Positions 24,447 through 33,437 of a DNA stretch of 64,000 bases are shown here, piece after piece. The notes under the pieces are model-generated. The model was not told the origin of the DNA. It did not search any database and was given only the letters and a program-made list of their open reading frames with translations. Position 1 is the stretch's first letter; each line of letters begins with the position of its first letter. This DNA comes from Pseudomonas graminis (GTDB lineage Bacteria; Pseudomonadota; Gammaproteobacteria; Pseudomonadales; Pseudomonadaceae). Where the stretch lies: positions 124,001 to 188,000 of the forward strand of contig NZ_SOCR01000011.1 in assembly GCF_004364335.1 (NCBI RefSeq), read 5' to 3'. The position numbers were made by a program, and so were the translations under genes.

Positions 24447-26183
24447 TCAAAGTGCCGTTTCGGTGAGCGGCTGCTCATGCAGTTGGCCGCCCTCGATGCG
24501 CACATGGCGACGATGGAACCGCTTGAGACTGCTGCGGTGGCCGATGCTGAGCAAGGTCACGCCCGGCAACTCGTCCAGCAACGCCTGGTACAGCGCGGCT
24601 TCATCCTCTTCGTCCATCGCTGACGTGGCCTCATCCAGGTACAACCAGTCCGGCGCGAACAGCAGGGCGCGGGCAAATGCGACACGTTGTTGCTCGCCCG
24701 GCGACAGCATGCGCTGCCAATGCTCGGTCTCGTCCAGCCGCGGAATTAGATGACCCAGGCGGCAAGTTTCCAGCACTTGGGCAAAGCGCTCGGCCGGATA
24801 GACTTCGGGCGCCTGGGGATAGCTCAACGCCTCCCGTAAGGTGCCAATCGGCAGATAGGGTTTCTGCGGCAGGAAGAATGCACGTTTGGCCGGTAATTTC
24901 ACCGCACCGTGCCCTTCTTTCCACAACCCGCCCATCGCCCGCAGCAGCGTACTTTTGCCACTGCCGGAGCGGCCGCTGAGCATGACCTTCTCGCCTGCTG
25001 CAATGCTGATGTTGGCGTTGTCCAGGAGATGGCGACCGCCTGCGAGGGAAAGCGCCAGGCCTTGGAGCTGCAAGCCATCGCTGTCATGACTGACCTTGAT
25101 GGCCGGGACGCGCGCTTCGTTTTCGTCCATGGCCTGACGGAAGCTGAGCAGACGATCACAGGTGGCGCGCCACGACGCCAGTTGGGTGTATGCGTCGATG
25201 AACCAGCTGAAATTCTCCTGCACGTTGCCGAACGCCGAGTTGATCTGCATCAGCTCGCCCAGCTCGATCTTGCCGGCAAAATAACGCGGCGCGGCCACCA
25301 CAAAGGCGAAGACGATGGCGATCTGCGAGTAACCGGCGGTGAAGAACGTCAGGCGCTTCTGCACCTTCATGATCGTCCAGAAGTTGCTCCAGACCATGCC
25401 GAAGCGCGCGCTCAGGCGCTGGTTCTCGTTGGGCTCACCGTCGGACAGGGCGATGCTTTCGGCGTTTTCACGCACGCGCACCAGCGAAAAACGCATGTCG
25501 GCCTCGTAACGCTGTTGCTGGTTGCTCAGCAGGATCAAACGTTTGCCGATCAGGTGAGTCAGCAAGCTGCCGACCGCTGCATAAATAAGCGCCGCCCAAA
25601 ACATGTAGCCGGGAATGGTGATGCCAAACAGCTCGATGCTGCCGGACACGCCCCACAGAATCACCGAGAACGACACCAGGCTGACCACGGTGCGCAGCAG
25701 GCCAAGGCTCAGGCTGAGGGTGTCGGACGTGAAGTTGTTGAGGTCTTCGGACAGACGCTGGTCGGGGTTATCGGTGTAACCGCCCTGCTCCAGCCGGTAG
25801 TAGTTCTTGTGCGCAAGCCATTTGGCGAAATGCTGTTCGGTCAGCCAGCGACGCCAGCGGATGGTCAGCATCTGGGTCAGGTAGAGGCGATACACCGCGC
25901 CGAGAATGGCAATGGCGGCAATGCCGCAGAAATACAAAATCAGGTGCGTGAAGGCCCCCAGATCCTTGTTCTGCAGCGCGTTGTAGAAGTCGCGGTACCA
26001 GTTGTTGACCAACACCGAGATGAATACACTGAACAGCGACAGCACGATCACTGCGATCAGCAGCACCCAGGCCATGCCTTTTTCTTCGCTGCGCCAGTAA
26101 GGCGTCACCAGCTTCCAGACCCGGGAAAAGAAATTCCCGTTTACAGCGTCATTGACCCTGGATTCGTCTACATCAAAATTCAT
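24447..26183 (-). CDS. SbmA/YddA-like ABC transporter, fused permease and ATPase
   Basis: A 578-residue half-transporter. The N-terminal membrane domain (about residues 20-340, with six helices beginning VWKLVTPYWRSEEKGMAWVL) belongs to the SbmA/BacA-like family. The C-terminal ATPase (about 370-575) has Walker A GRSGSGKST, signature LSPGEQQR and Walker B WLYLDEATSAMDEE. Relatives move peptides, vitamin B12 or modified fatty acids; the substrate here is unknown. It follows roxR on the same strand with a 101-bp gap and an intervening hairpin, so it may be a separate transcript. Confidence 0.9.
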   Translation of the reverse strand: MNFDVDESRVNDAVNGNFFSRVWKLVTPYWRSEEKGMAWVLLIAVIVLSLFSVFISVLVNNWYRDFYNALQNKDLGAFTHLILYFCGIAAIAILGAVYRLYLTQMLTIRWRRWLTEQHFAKWLAHKNYYRLEQGGYTDNPDQRLSEDLNNFTSDTLSLSLGLLRTVVSLVSFSVILWGVSGSIELFGITIPGYMFWAALIYAAVGSLLTHLIGKRLILLSNQQQRYEADMRFSLVRVRENAESIALSDGEPNENQRLSARFGMVWSNFWTIMKVQKRLTFFTAGYSQIAIVFAFVVAAPRYFAGKIELGELMQINSAFGNVQENFSWFIDAYTQLASWRATCDRLLSFRQAMDENEARVPAIKVSHDSDGLQLQGLALSLAGGRHLLDNANISIAAGEKVMLSGRSGSGKSTLLRAMGGLWKEGHGAVKLPAKRAFFLPQKPYLPIGTLREALSYPQAPEVYPAERFAQVLETCRLGHLIPRLDETEHWQRMLSPGEQQRVAFARALLFAPDWLYLDEATSAMDEEDEAALYQALLDELPGVTLLSIGHRSSLKRFHRRHVRIEGGQLHEQPLTETAL

Positions 26184-26212
26184 GGCAAAAAGCTCGGCAG
26201 CGGGCAGTTATA

Positions 26213-26240
26213 GGCGTTTGGCGCCAATGTGCCAGACGCC
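26213..26240. other. Intergenic hairpin between roxR and the ABC transporter
   Basis: GGCGTTTGGC / GCCAGACGCC with one wobble and an 8-base loop. There is no T tract in the leftward direction, so it is not a convincing terminator; it could slow or partly end the roxSR transcript. Confidence 0.4.
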
Positions 26241-26284
26241 ACAGACGATCTTCCATGAAGAAATGTTTAAGGAGCATTCCCTGC

Positions 26285-26845
26285 TTAACGACGGACCGGG
26301 CGCTTCTGCAACTTGCGCTGCAAGGTGCGCCGATGCATGCCCAAGGCACGCGCCGTCGCCGAAATATTACCTTCGTGCTCGGTCAACACGCGTTGGATGT
26401 GCTCCCACTGCAAGCGGTCCACCGACATCGGGTTTTCCGGCACCAGGGTGTCCAGATCGGCATGTTCAGACAGCAGCGCTGCCAGCACATCATCGGCGTC
26501 GGCGGGTTTGCACAGGTAGTTGCAGGCCCCGCGCTTGATCGCTTCGACCGCCGTCGCGATGCTTGAATACCCGGTCAGGATCAACACGCGCATTTCCGGG
26601 TCCAGCTCCAGCAGCTTGGGCAGCAGCACCAGCCCCGAGTCGCCTTCCATTTTCAGGTCGACGGCGGCGTAGTCCGGGATGTCCTGCTGGGCGAGTGCCA
26701 GGCCCTCATCGGCCGAACCGGCGGTGCTCACGCGAAAGCCACGGCGCGCCATGGCCCGTGCCATCACGCGAGTGAAAGTGGCGTCGTCGTCCACCAGCAG
26801 CAGGTGCGGCAGTTCTTCGCCTTCAACCTGGATTTCGTCAGTCAT
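26285..26845 (-). CDS. roxR: Redox response regulator RoxR (RegA/PrrA family)
   Basis: A 186-residue response regulator: receiver domain (about residues 14-130) with phospho-acceptor Asp63 in AAVDLKMEGDSG and the conserved Lys in YLCKPAD. A Fis-type helix-turn-helix sits at the very C-terminus (EGNISATARALGMHRRTLQR). RegA/PrrA/RoxR proteins control respiratory oxidases and other redox-linked genes; in Pseudomonas RoxSR governs the cyanide-insensitive oxidase. Its start overlaps the roxS stop by 4 bp (ATGA), so the two are translationally coupled. Confidence 0.94.
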   Translation of the reverse strand: MTDEIQVEGEELPHLLLVDDDATFTRVMARAMARRGFRVSTAGSADEGLALAQQDIPDYAAVDLKMEGDSGLVLLPKLLELDPEMRVLILTGYSSIATAVEAIKRGACNYLCKPADADDVLAALLSEHADLDTLVPENPMSVDRLQWEHIQRVLTEHEGNISATARALGMHRRTLQRKLQKRPVRR

Positions 26846-28098
26846 GCTTCATCTCCTCGTGCGTCACGGGGCAGGCGCAGCTCGGTAAGCGTACCGCCCT
26901 CCTCGTGAGGATAGAGTTTCACCGAGCCGCCCGCGCGGGTCACGCTGGCCTTACTCAAGAACAGGCCAAGGCCGAAGCCTTTGCCCTTGGTGGTAAAAAA
27001 CGGTTTGCCGATCTGTTCGGCGATGGCCAGCGGTACGCCGGCGCCGTGATCGCGGATGCTGATGCGAATCTCGGTGGCGGTCCAGTCCAGATTCACCTCA
27101 AGCCCTTCGGCGCAGGCGTCGGCTGCGTTGTTGAGCAGGTTCAGCAGCGCCTGGGTCAGATCCGGCGGCGGCGCCAGCATCGGCACGTCGCCCTGGCCCA
27201 GACGTTGAAAGCGGTAAGTGGCTTCCGGGCGCATCAGGTGCCAGCGGTTGAGGGCCTGATCGAGCCAGTGCGTGACGGTCTGTTCCTGCACCGAAAGCCG
27301 GCGATTCGCTTCAGCGGCGCGAACCAGTTGCTGCAATGTCTCTTTGCACAGTTTGACCTGATCCTGCAGCACCGAAAGGTCTTCCTGCAGCGCAGGGTCC
27401 TTGTGGTGATGCTGCATTTCCTTGAGCAACACGCTCATGGTCGCCAGCGGCGTGCCGAGTTCATGGGCGGCGCCGGCGGCTTCGGTCGCCACCGCGAGCA
27501 ATTGCTGATCCCGGGCGCCCTCCTCACGGCGCAAGGCTCGCATGTGTTCCTGACGGCGCAGCTCTTCAGCCATGCGCGCGGCGAAGAAGGTGATCACACC
27601 GGCCGCCAGCGCGAAGCTCAGCCACATGCCGTAGATTTGCATGTTCTCGCGCGCCACAAAGGCATCCAGCGGGAAGAACTTGGCCAGCATCAGGGTATAC
27701 AGCGCGAGTGCGATGCCTGACAGGATCAGCGAATAACGCCACGGCAGCGTCACGGCAGCGATGGTCAGCGGCACCAGATAATAAGAAACAAAGGGATTGG
27801 TCGAGCCGCCGGAGAAGTACAGCAGGGCGCTGTGGATAAACAGGTCGAACGCCAGTTGCACGGCGTATTCGAGCTCGGTCACCGGCCACGAGGTGCGCAG
27901 GCGAATGGCCGTCAGCAGGCAGACGATTGCCGAGAAACCCAGGGTAATGTCCAGCTGTAACCAGGGCAGCGGCAGCAGATCGAACAGATAGGCGAACCCC
28001 ACCGAGCCCGCCTGCGCACCCAGCACCAGAATGCGGATGAACGTCAGGCGCCAGAGGTTCTGACGGGTAGCGGAAAGCAGTTGCAAGGGGGCGAGCAT
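26842..28098 (-). CDS. roxS: Redox sensor histidine kinase RoxS (RegB/PrrB family)
   Basis: A 418-residue membrane sensor. It has six hydrophobic helices in residues 18-175, including the quinone-site motif FSGGSTNPF (about 95-103). The dimerisation/phosphorylation motif is AAHELGTPLATM (His212), followed by a cysteine (about Cys251, QVKLCKETL) at the position of the redox-active Cys of RegB. The ATPase domain has DQ.L.NLLNNAADA, IRDHGAGVP and GKGFGLGLFL. Start ATG 28098 is preceded by AGGAGA; the extension to 28167 is not credible. It is divergent from the SIMPL-domain gene. Confidence 0.94.
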   Translation of the reverse strand: MLAPLQLLSATRQNLWRLTFIRILVLGAQAGSVGFAYLFDLLPLPWLQLDITLGFSAIVCLLTAIRLRTSWPVTELEYAVQLAFDLFIHSALLYFSGGSTNPFVSYYLVPLTIAAVTLPWRYSLILSGIALALYTLMLAKFFPLDAFVARENMQIYGMWLSFALAAGVITFFAARMAEELRRQEHMRALRREEGARDQQLLAVATEAAGAAHELGTPLATMSVLLKEMQHHHKDPALQEDLSVLQDQVKLCKETLQQLVRAAEANRRLSVQEQTVTHWLDQALNRWHLMRPEATYRFQRLGQGDVPMLAPPPDLTQALLNLLNNAADACAEGLEVNLDWTATEIRISIRDHGAGVPLAIAEQIGKPFFTTKGKGFGLGLFLSKASVTRAGGSVKLYPHEEGGTLTELRLPRDARGDEA

Positions 28099-28306
28099 GA
28101 GCTCTCCTGATGAGCGCTCCAGGCGAATCGGAGCGAGTATAACCAATGCGACAACAGTTGCCGTCAAAGTGCGTCAAAGCGCCACATCCATTTTGAGGTG
28201 TGCGGGGCCGTGCAGGAACAAGCCCCCGGCTTCACAGTCAGATGGGCATCCGCCCGCCGAGGGCTTGCAAAACGCCTCGGGACGGTTCGCCAAACAAGGA
28301 GTTTTT

Positions 28307-29023
28307 ATGTTCAGCCTTCGCCCCACTGCCACATTGTTCACCCTCGGCGCACTCGCGCTGGCCAGCGCCCCTGCCCTCGCCGACGACGTTCACTACAACC
28401 AGGTTTCAGTCCGCGCCGAGGTCAGCCAGGAAGTCCAGCGCGACCTGATGACCGTCACCCTCTACACCGAATCGCAGAACACCGACCCGGCCAAACTGGC
28501 TGCTGGCGTGACCGAGACGCTGAACAAGGCGCTGGGCGAAGCACGTGAGGTCAAGGACATCAACATCCGTCAGGGCAGCCGCAACAGCTACCCGATCTAC
28601 GACGACAAAGGCCAGAAGATCACCGGCTGGCGTGAGCATGCCGAACTGCGCCTGGAAAGCGCCGACTTTGCCGCGCTGTCCAAGCTGACCGGCGACCTGC
28701 TGGGTGGCGACATGAAGATGGGCGGCATGGACTTCTCGATTTCCAATCCCGCACGCAAAACCAGCGAGGACGCGCTGCTTAAAGACGCCGTTACCGCGTT
28801 CCGCGCGCGCGCGAAACTGGTGACTGACGCACTGGGCGGTACCGGCTACAAGCTGGTCAACCTGAACCTGAATACCTCCGGGTTTCCGCAGCCGTATCTG
28901 CGCGCGCCGGTCATGATGATGAAGGCCGCCCGTGCCGACGCCGCGCCAACGCCTGACGTCGAAGCCGGCACCAGTCAGGTCAGCGTGGCAGCAGACGGTG
29001 TCATCGAAGTCGCTATCCCTTGA
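28307..29023 (+). CDS. SIMPL-domain periplasmic protein
   Basis: A 238-residue protein with a clear signal peptide (about 25 residues ending APALA-DD) and a SIMPL domain (DUF541) over most of the mature part: VSVRAEVSQEVQRDLMTVTL at the start and the SADFAALSKLTGDLL strand-helix unit. Family members are periplasmic or outer-membrane proteins of unclear function, linked in some bacteria to oxidative stress. AAGGAG precedes ATG 28307. A strong hairpin follows the stop. The neighbourhood next to roxSR appears conserved in Pseudomonas from memory. Confidence 0.9.
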   Translation: MFSLRPTATLFTLGALALASAPALADDVHYNQVSVRAEVSQEVQRDLMTVTLYTESQNTDPAKLAAGVTETLNKALGEAREVKDINIRQGSRNSYPIYDDKGQKITGWREHAELRLESADFAALSKLTGDLLGGDMKMGGMDFSISNPARKTSEDALLKDAVTAFRARAKLVTDALGGTGYKLVNLNLNTSGFPQPYLRAPVMMMKAARADAAPTPDVEAGTSQVSVAADGVIEVAIP

Positions 29024-29030
29024 TGCACAC

Positions 29031-29060
29031 GGCGGCAGCCGCTGGCTGCCGCCCTTTCGT
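29031..29060 (+). terminator. Terminator-like hairpin after the SIMPL gene
   Basis: Perfect stem GGCGGCAGCC / GGCTGCCGCC with a 3-base loop, 7 bp past the stop and followed by CTTTCGTT. The T tract is short, but the stem is very stable. Confidence 0.75.
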
Positions 29061-29273
29061 TCCCCCTTCCCCACTTTTTTCCGGCACTCCTGTCGCCCCT
29101 TCCCCATCAGCGCGGCACCCTTCTCCTACGGCTCAGGGCGATTCGCCCGATTTCCACGCTGGCCGGAATAAATAGAATTGTCGCCAGAAACACACACTTA
29201 ACCCGCACTCAAAGCCGACTGCACCTCAAGTGCACGACCGTGCGCCGCCAATGATTCAAGGAAGAATCCGATC

Positions 29274-31442
29274 ATGCCTTTTCAAGCTCAACCTGTTATT
29301 CCGGTCGACATGCCCGCCCGTACGTTACGCAGCACTTTCGCGCTGGACCTGCTGACCCAAGTGGCCGAAACACTCGCGCCAGACGCCTTTGCCCGGGAGA
29401 TGAGCAACGTCTTCGGCAACGACATCCCGCCTCACCTCTACACGAAGCTGCAAGACAAGCTACTGGCGGGAGAAGTGCAAAACCCTGCCGTCCTTCTCGC
29501 CCGGGATCTGGGCTTCGAAGCGGACTACGATAACCGCGAGCGGGTCATCCGCGTCGACTGGGCATTCTTCCTGCGCACCACTGCCCATCCACAGCACCAC
29601 TGGTGGCTGCTGACCGCACTGCTCCACGAATTCGGCCACCACATCGACAATGTCCTGCGCCGGGAGCTGAGCGATGAGAACGCGCCATTGGAGACCGATG
29701 CGCCATTCGAGGAAGGGCATCTGTTCACCTTGTGGATGACCGAGGCAGCCTCTCCTTCGCAGGACGACATGACCTTCGCTGCCTATTCCGAAGTTGCCTC
29801 CACCGATCGTCAGTACGCGACTTCCTGGCAGCAAGCATGCGAAGCCATTCGCGACTATCTGGCCTCGACCGACCTGCGCTTCGAGCCCTCGCACAGCCAT
29901 TGCGATCGTGAAGCCTTCGAAGCCGGCACTGACTCCAAAGGCAGCACCCACCAGACGATCGAATGGGTGCTGCGGGATTTCAACTTCAGTCAGAACGAGA
30001 TAGACGCGGTTTACTTCGGCAACTGGCTGCGGGATTACTCCCAGGTCGTCGATCCCAAGATCACCCGCGCAGCGGACATGCCAAAAGAATTTCCGGCGAC
30101 CCTGTCCCGCGAGAGCTGGACCGACCTCGTCGATGTGTTGGCCGCTAAAAAATTCTTCGACCTACGGATGCACTATCCGAACGAAATGAAGGTCACGCCG
30201 AACAAGCTGGGTGTTTATCGGCCCACGGAGCATATCGACAATCCGTTGGTCATCGATCCGCCTTTCCCGGACCCGAAAGTGCGTGACCCGGACTTCGAAG
30301 CCTGGGTGCTTCCCGGCGATCCATCCCTTGGTGCGGACCGAGACACGTCGATGAAGCGCTACATCGGCAACGCGGTGGGCTACATGGGGCAAGAGCTGCG
30401 TCTGGCCATGCAACAGGGCCGTTCCCTCGACGGACTGCGCAGCTTCGGCGCCGCACTGCATGTGCTCGAAGACCTGTTCGCCCATTCAAACTTCGCAGAG
30501 CTGAGCCTGATCAAGGCCGGATATGTCAATGTTCTGCCCTGGACAACGCCTGCACACGTCAAATGGAATCTGCCCCTGGTCACGGGCACGTTCGGGGCCA
30601 CTGACGTGATCGCCAGTCTGGCGGGTCCGCTGGGCAAAATCCTCTTCTCCACCGCAGAGCTGGAGTTCGAGCTCACTCAGCCGGGTTATCGCTCGGACCG
30701 GGACAAAGTGATGCTGGTACTACTGAGCGAGCATCCGGACCGGGATTATTACAACGCCTTCAACGCGCTGCTGCAGGCCAGGGACGGTCTGGTCACGCTT
30801 GCCCGGAAAATGGGCGTAGACACCCTCAAGTTCTATCGCTGGCTGATCAACACCCCGGCGGGCATTCTGCTGAACGCCTACAACAGCGCGGCGCAGGGTG
30901 TTCTGACCTGGATCGGCAATAGCGTCGACGACGCGCAAACGCTGCTGGGCAGTGACCCGAATGTCGATCCGACCCTTGAACCGAGCCATTCGCAACTGTC
31001 CAAAGATCACGCCGAACACCCGCTTCACGATCTGGCGGCGCTGCTCGCCACCGAAGCCGTGCGCAAGGTCGCCCAGTCCATGGTCGATTACTGGGCTGGC
31101 AAACCCGGTGCCGATCCGGTCGCCGTCGCATCGGCGTTCTTCTGCCATCCCGCCGACAGCGAATGGCAGTACCCGATCGTCATGGCATGGGCGGAAAGCA
31201 ACCCGGCGGACGTCGCGCGCAGTGAATCGAAGAGCGAGCTGGACAAGACCCAGCAAGCGGCGATTGACGAACTTCGCGCTATCCAGAACACACTCATCAA
31301 AGACAGTCAGCGTTATCTGGACTACGTGTTCAACAGCAAAACCTCGCAGGCCTCTGGCGTGCAGGGCGTTCTGGAGCAGGGGTTCATGAAGGTGGTTTCC
31401 AGCACAACCTGGTGGAAAGACCTGCAAACGCTCATCAAGTAA
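29274..31442 (+). CDS. HET-C-related protein with N-terminal HExxH zincin-like region
   Basis: A 722-residue soluble-looking protein without signal peptide. Residues 110-125 read LLTALLHEFGHHID, a zinc-metallopeptidase HExxH motif (His118, Glu119, His122) with one extra His. From about residue 225 it resembles the bacterial HET-C family, named after the fungal heterokaryon incompatibility protein: THQTIEWVLRDF, YFGNWLRDYSQ (about 248-257) and HVLEDLFAHSNFAEL (about 396-410), the last reminiscent of zinc-dependent phospholipase C folds. Its role is probably membrane or cell-damage related, but this is not established. It is a single gene between the SIMPL gene and dppA; no immunity-like gene adjoins it. 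ATG 29274 follows AAGGAAGAA. Confidence 0.75.
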   Translation: MPFQAQPVIPVDMPARTLRSTFALDLLTQVAETLAPDAFAREMSNVFGNDIPPHLYTKLQDKLLAGEVQNPAVLLARDLGFEADYDNRERVIRVDWAFFLRTTAHPQHHWWLLTALLHEFGHHIDNVLRRELSDENAPLETDAPFEEGHLFTLWMTEAASPSQDDMTFAAYSEVASTDRQYATSWQQACEAIRDYLASTDLRFEPSHSHCDREAFEAGTDSKGSTHQTIEWVLRDFNFSQNEIDAVYFGNWLRDYSQVVDPKITRAADMPKEFPATLSRESWTDLVDVLAAKKFFDLRMHYPNEMKVTPNKLGVYRPTEHIDNPLVIDPPFPDPKVRDPDFEAWVLPGDPSLGADRDTSMKRYIGNAVGYMGQELRLAMQQGRSLDGLRSFGAALHVLEDLFAHSNFAELSLIKAGYVNVLPWTTPAHVKWNLPLVTGTFGATDVIASLAGPLGKILFSTAELEFELTQPGYRSDRDKVMLVLLSEHPDRDYYNAFNALLQARDGLVTLARKMGVDTLKFYRWLINTPAGILLNAYNSAAQGVLTWIGNSVDDAQTLLGSDPNVDPTLEPSHSQLSKDHAEHPLHDLAALLATEAVRKVAQSMVDYWAGKPGADPVAVASAFFCHPADSEWQYPIVMAWAESNPADVARSESKSELDKTQQAAIDELRAIQNTLIKDSQRYLDYVFNSKTSQASGVQGVLEQGFMKVVSSTTWWKDLQTLIK

Positions 31443-31554
31443 TAAGCTTATGAATTTCCGTGGCTTGTTGCTCAAGTGAGCTGTGCGGCATTCTTGGCGG
31501 TCTATCATCCCGTCGATGAATTCAGGCATGAGTGCCGCACTTTATGAGGTTCAC

Positions 31555-33153
31555 ATGGACACAACCTTCAAACCCCTGCTTCTGGCAGCGGCCATGGCGC
31601 TTTGCGTTCCGTCGGTCCAGGCGGCAAGCACCCTTGTCTATTGCTCGGAAGCCAGCCCTGCCGGCTTCGATCCCAGCCAGTACACCAGCGGCACCGAGTT
31701 CGATGCGTCTGCAGAAACAGTCTTCAACCGCCTGACCCAGTTCAAGCGCGGCGGTACGGACGTCGAGCCGGGCCTGGCAACCAAATGGGAAGTGTCCGAC
31801 GACGGCTTGACCTACACCTTTCACTTGCGGCCCGGCGTGAAATTCCACACCACGGACTATTTCAAACCGACCCGCGACTTCAACGCCGATGACGTGCTGT
31901 TCACCTTCAACCGCCTGCTGAACCCGGATGACCCGTTCCGCAAGGCATACCCGTCCGAGTCGCCGTACTTCACCGACATGGGCATGAACACCACCATCAA
32001 GCAGGTCGAAAAGGTCGATGATCAGACGGTCCGCTTCCAGCTGAACAACATCGATGCCGCGTTCATCCAGAATCTGGCGATGAGCTTCGCCTCGATTCAG
32101 TCGGCTGAATATGCCGCGCAACTGATCAAGCAAGGCAAGGCTGGCGATATCAACCTGAAGCCGATCGGTACCGGACCCTTCGTGTTCAAGCGCTATCAGA
32201 AAGACGCGCAAATCCGTTACGTCGGCAACAAGGAATACTGGAAGCCGGAGGACGTGAAGCTCGACAACCTGATCTTCTCGATCAACACCGACGCCGCCAC
32301 CCGCCTGCAGAAGCTGAAGACCGGCGAATGCCAGATCAGCGGGTATCCGCGTCCACAGGACATCGAAGAAGCGCAGAAGGACCCGAACCTCAAGGTGCTG
32401 AGTCAGGCGGGTTTCAACCTGGGCTTTCTCGCCTATAACGTGACCCATCCGCCGCTCGATCAGTTGAAAGTGCGTCAGGCGCTGGACATGGCCATCGACA
32501 AGCCGGCCATCATCAAGGCGGTGTACCAGGGCGCCGGGCAGTTGGCACAGAACGCTCTGCCACCGGCGCAATGGAGCTTTGATCCGAACATCAAAGATGC
32601 GCCCCACGATCCGGAAAAAGCCAGGCAACTGCTCAAGGAAGCCGGCGTTGCGCCAGGCACGCAGATCAACCTGTGGGCGATGACCGTACAGCGCGCGTCC
32701 AACCCGAATGCACGCATGTCGGCGCAGATGATTCAGTCGGACTGGGCGAAGATCGGTATCAAGGCCAACATCGTCAGCTACGAATGGGGCGAGTACATCA
32801 AGCGCGCCAAGGCCGGCGAGCACGACGTGATGATCTACGGCTGGACCGGTGACAATGGCGACCCCGACAACTGGCTCGGCGTGCTGTACAGCTGTGGCGC
32901 GGTGAAGGGCAGCAACTATGCGAAGTGGTGCAACCCTGCCTACGACAAGCTGGTGACCCAGGCCAAACTGACCAGCAACCGCGAGGAGCGGATCAAGCTG
33001 TATCAGCAGGCGCAGACCATTCTGAAAAACGACGTGCCGATCACCCCGATCGCCAATTCCAAGGTGTTTCAGCCGATGCGCAAGGAGGTTCAGGACTTCA
33101 AACTCAGCCCATTTGGCCTGACGCCCTTCTACGGTGTCAGCCTGACCAAGTAA
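31555..33153 (+). CDS. Peptide ABC transporter substrate-binding protein (DppA paralogue 1)
   Basis: A 532-residue SBP_bac_5 family protein with a signal peptide (cleavage near VQA-A, residue 22) and the DppA N-terminus STLVYCSEASPAGFDPSQYT. Ligand-binding landmarks are present: RPGVKFHTTDYF, IGTGPFVFKRY and TGDNGDPDNWLG. It binds di- or tripeptides in the periplasm and hands them to the DppBCDF translocator encoded downstream. ATG 31555 is chosen because it gives the signal peptide. It is the first of four paralogues, and its position corresponds to dppA1 of P. aeruginosa as I recall it. Confidence 0.93.
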   Translation: MDTTFKPLLLAAAMALCVPSVQAASTLVYCSEASPAGFDPSQYTSGTEFDASAETVFNRLTQFKRGGTDVEPGLATKWEVSDDGLTYTFHLRPGVKFHTTDYFKPTRDFNADDVLFTFNRLLNPDDPFRKAYPSESPYFTDMGMNTTIKQVEKVDDQTVRFQLNNIDAAFIQNLAMSFASIQSAEYAAQLIKQGKAGDINLKPIGTGPFVFKRYQKDAQIRYVGNKEYWKPEDVKLDNLIFSINTDAATRLQKLKTGECQISGYPRPQDIEEAQKDPNLKVLSQAGFNLGFLAYNVTHPPLDQLKVRQALDMAIDKPAIIKAVYQGAGQLAQNALPPAQWSFDPNIKDAPHDPEKARQLLKEAGVAPGTQINLWAMTVQRASNPNARMSAQMIQSDWAKIGIKANIVSYEWGEYIKRAKAGEHDVMIYGWTGDNGDPDNWLGVLYSCGAVKGSNYAKWCNPAYDKLVTQAKLTSNREERIKLYQQAQTILKNDVPITPIANSKVFQPMRKEVQDFKLSPFGLTPFYGVSLTK

Positions 33154-33217
33154 TCAGCTGAAACCAACAGCGAAGTAACACTTGATGACCGAAGCGGGTG
33201 CAATCGCCACGTTGCGA

Positions 33218-33234
33218 TGCACCTTTTTGGTGCT
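33218..33234. promoter_or_regulatory. NtrC-like dyad upstream of the second dppA paralogue
   Basis: TGCACC TTTTT GGTGCT, differing at one base from the TGCACC-N5-GGTGCA pattern bound by enteric NtrC. It is 204 bp upstream of the 33438 start, a distance typical of enhancers. I found no matching sigma-54 promoter (GG-N10-GC), so the role is open. Confidence 0.4.
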
Positions 33235-33437
33235 TCAAAGATATCAATATGCGACACGCAAACGTTCAACAGCGTCAGTAATTACACTTATGCGACATTC
33301 GTGTACGTTCGTGCCACTGTTTGTCACCTTGCTGGCGCCGACATCTTGCTTTGGGTATGGCGCCTGCATAAGTATCTGCGGGACCGGCTCAAAAGGCCGT
33401 ACCCTCAATCAAAAAAATGACAACAACTGAGGCCACC

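Noticed and set aside
33235..33437. Sigma-54 promoter for the second dppA paralogue
   Set aside because: The best candidate, TGGCGC...TTGC near 33330-33350, has 12 instead of 10 bases between GG and GC.
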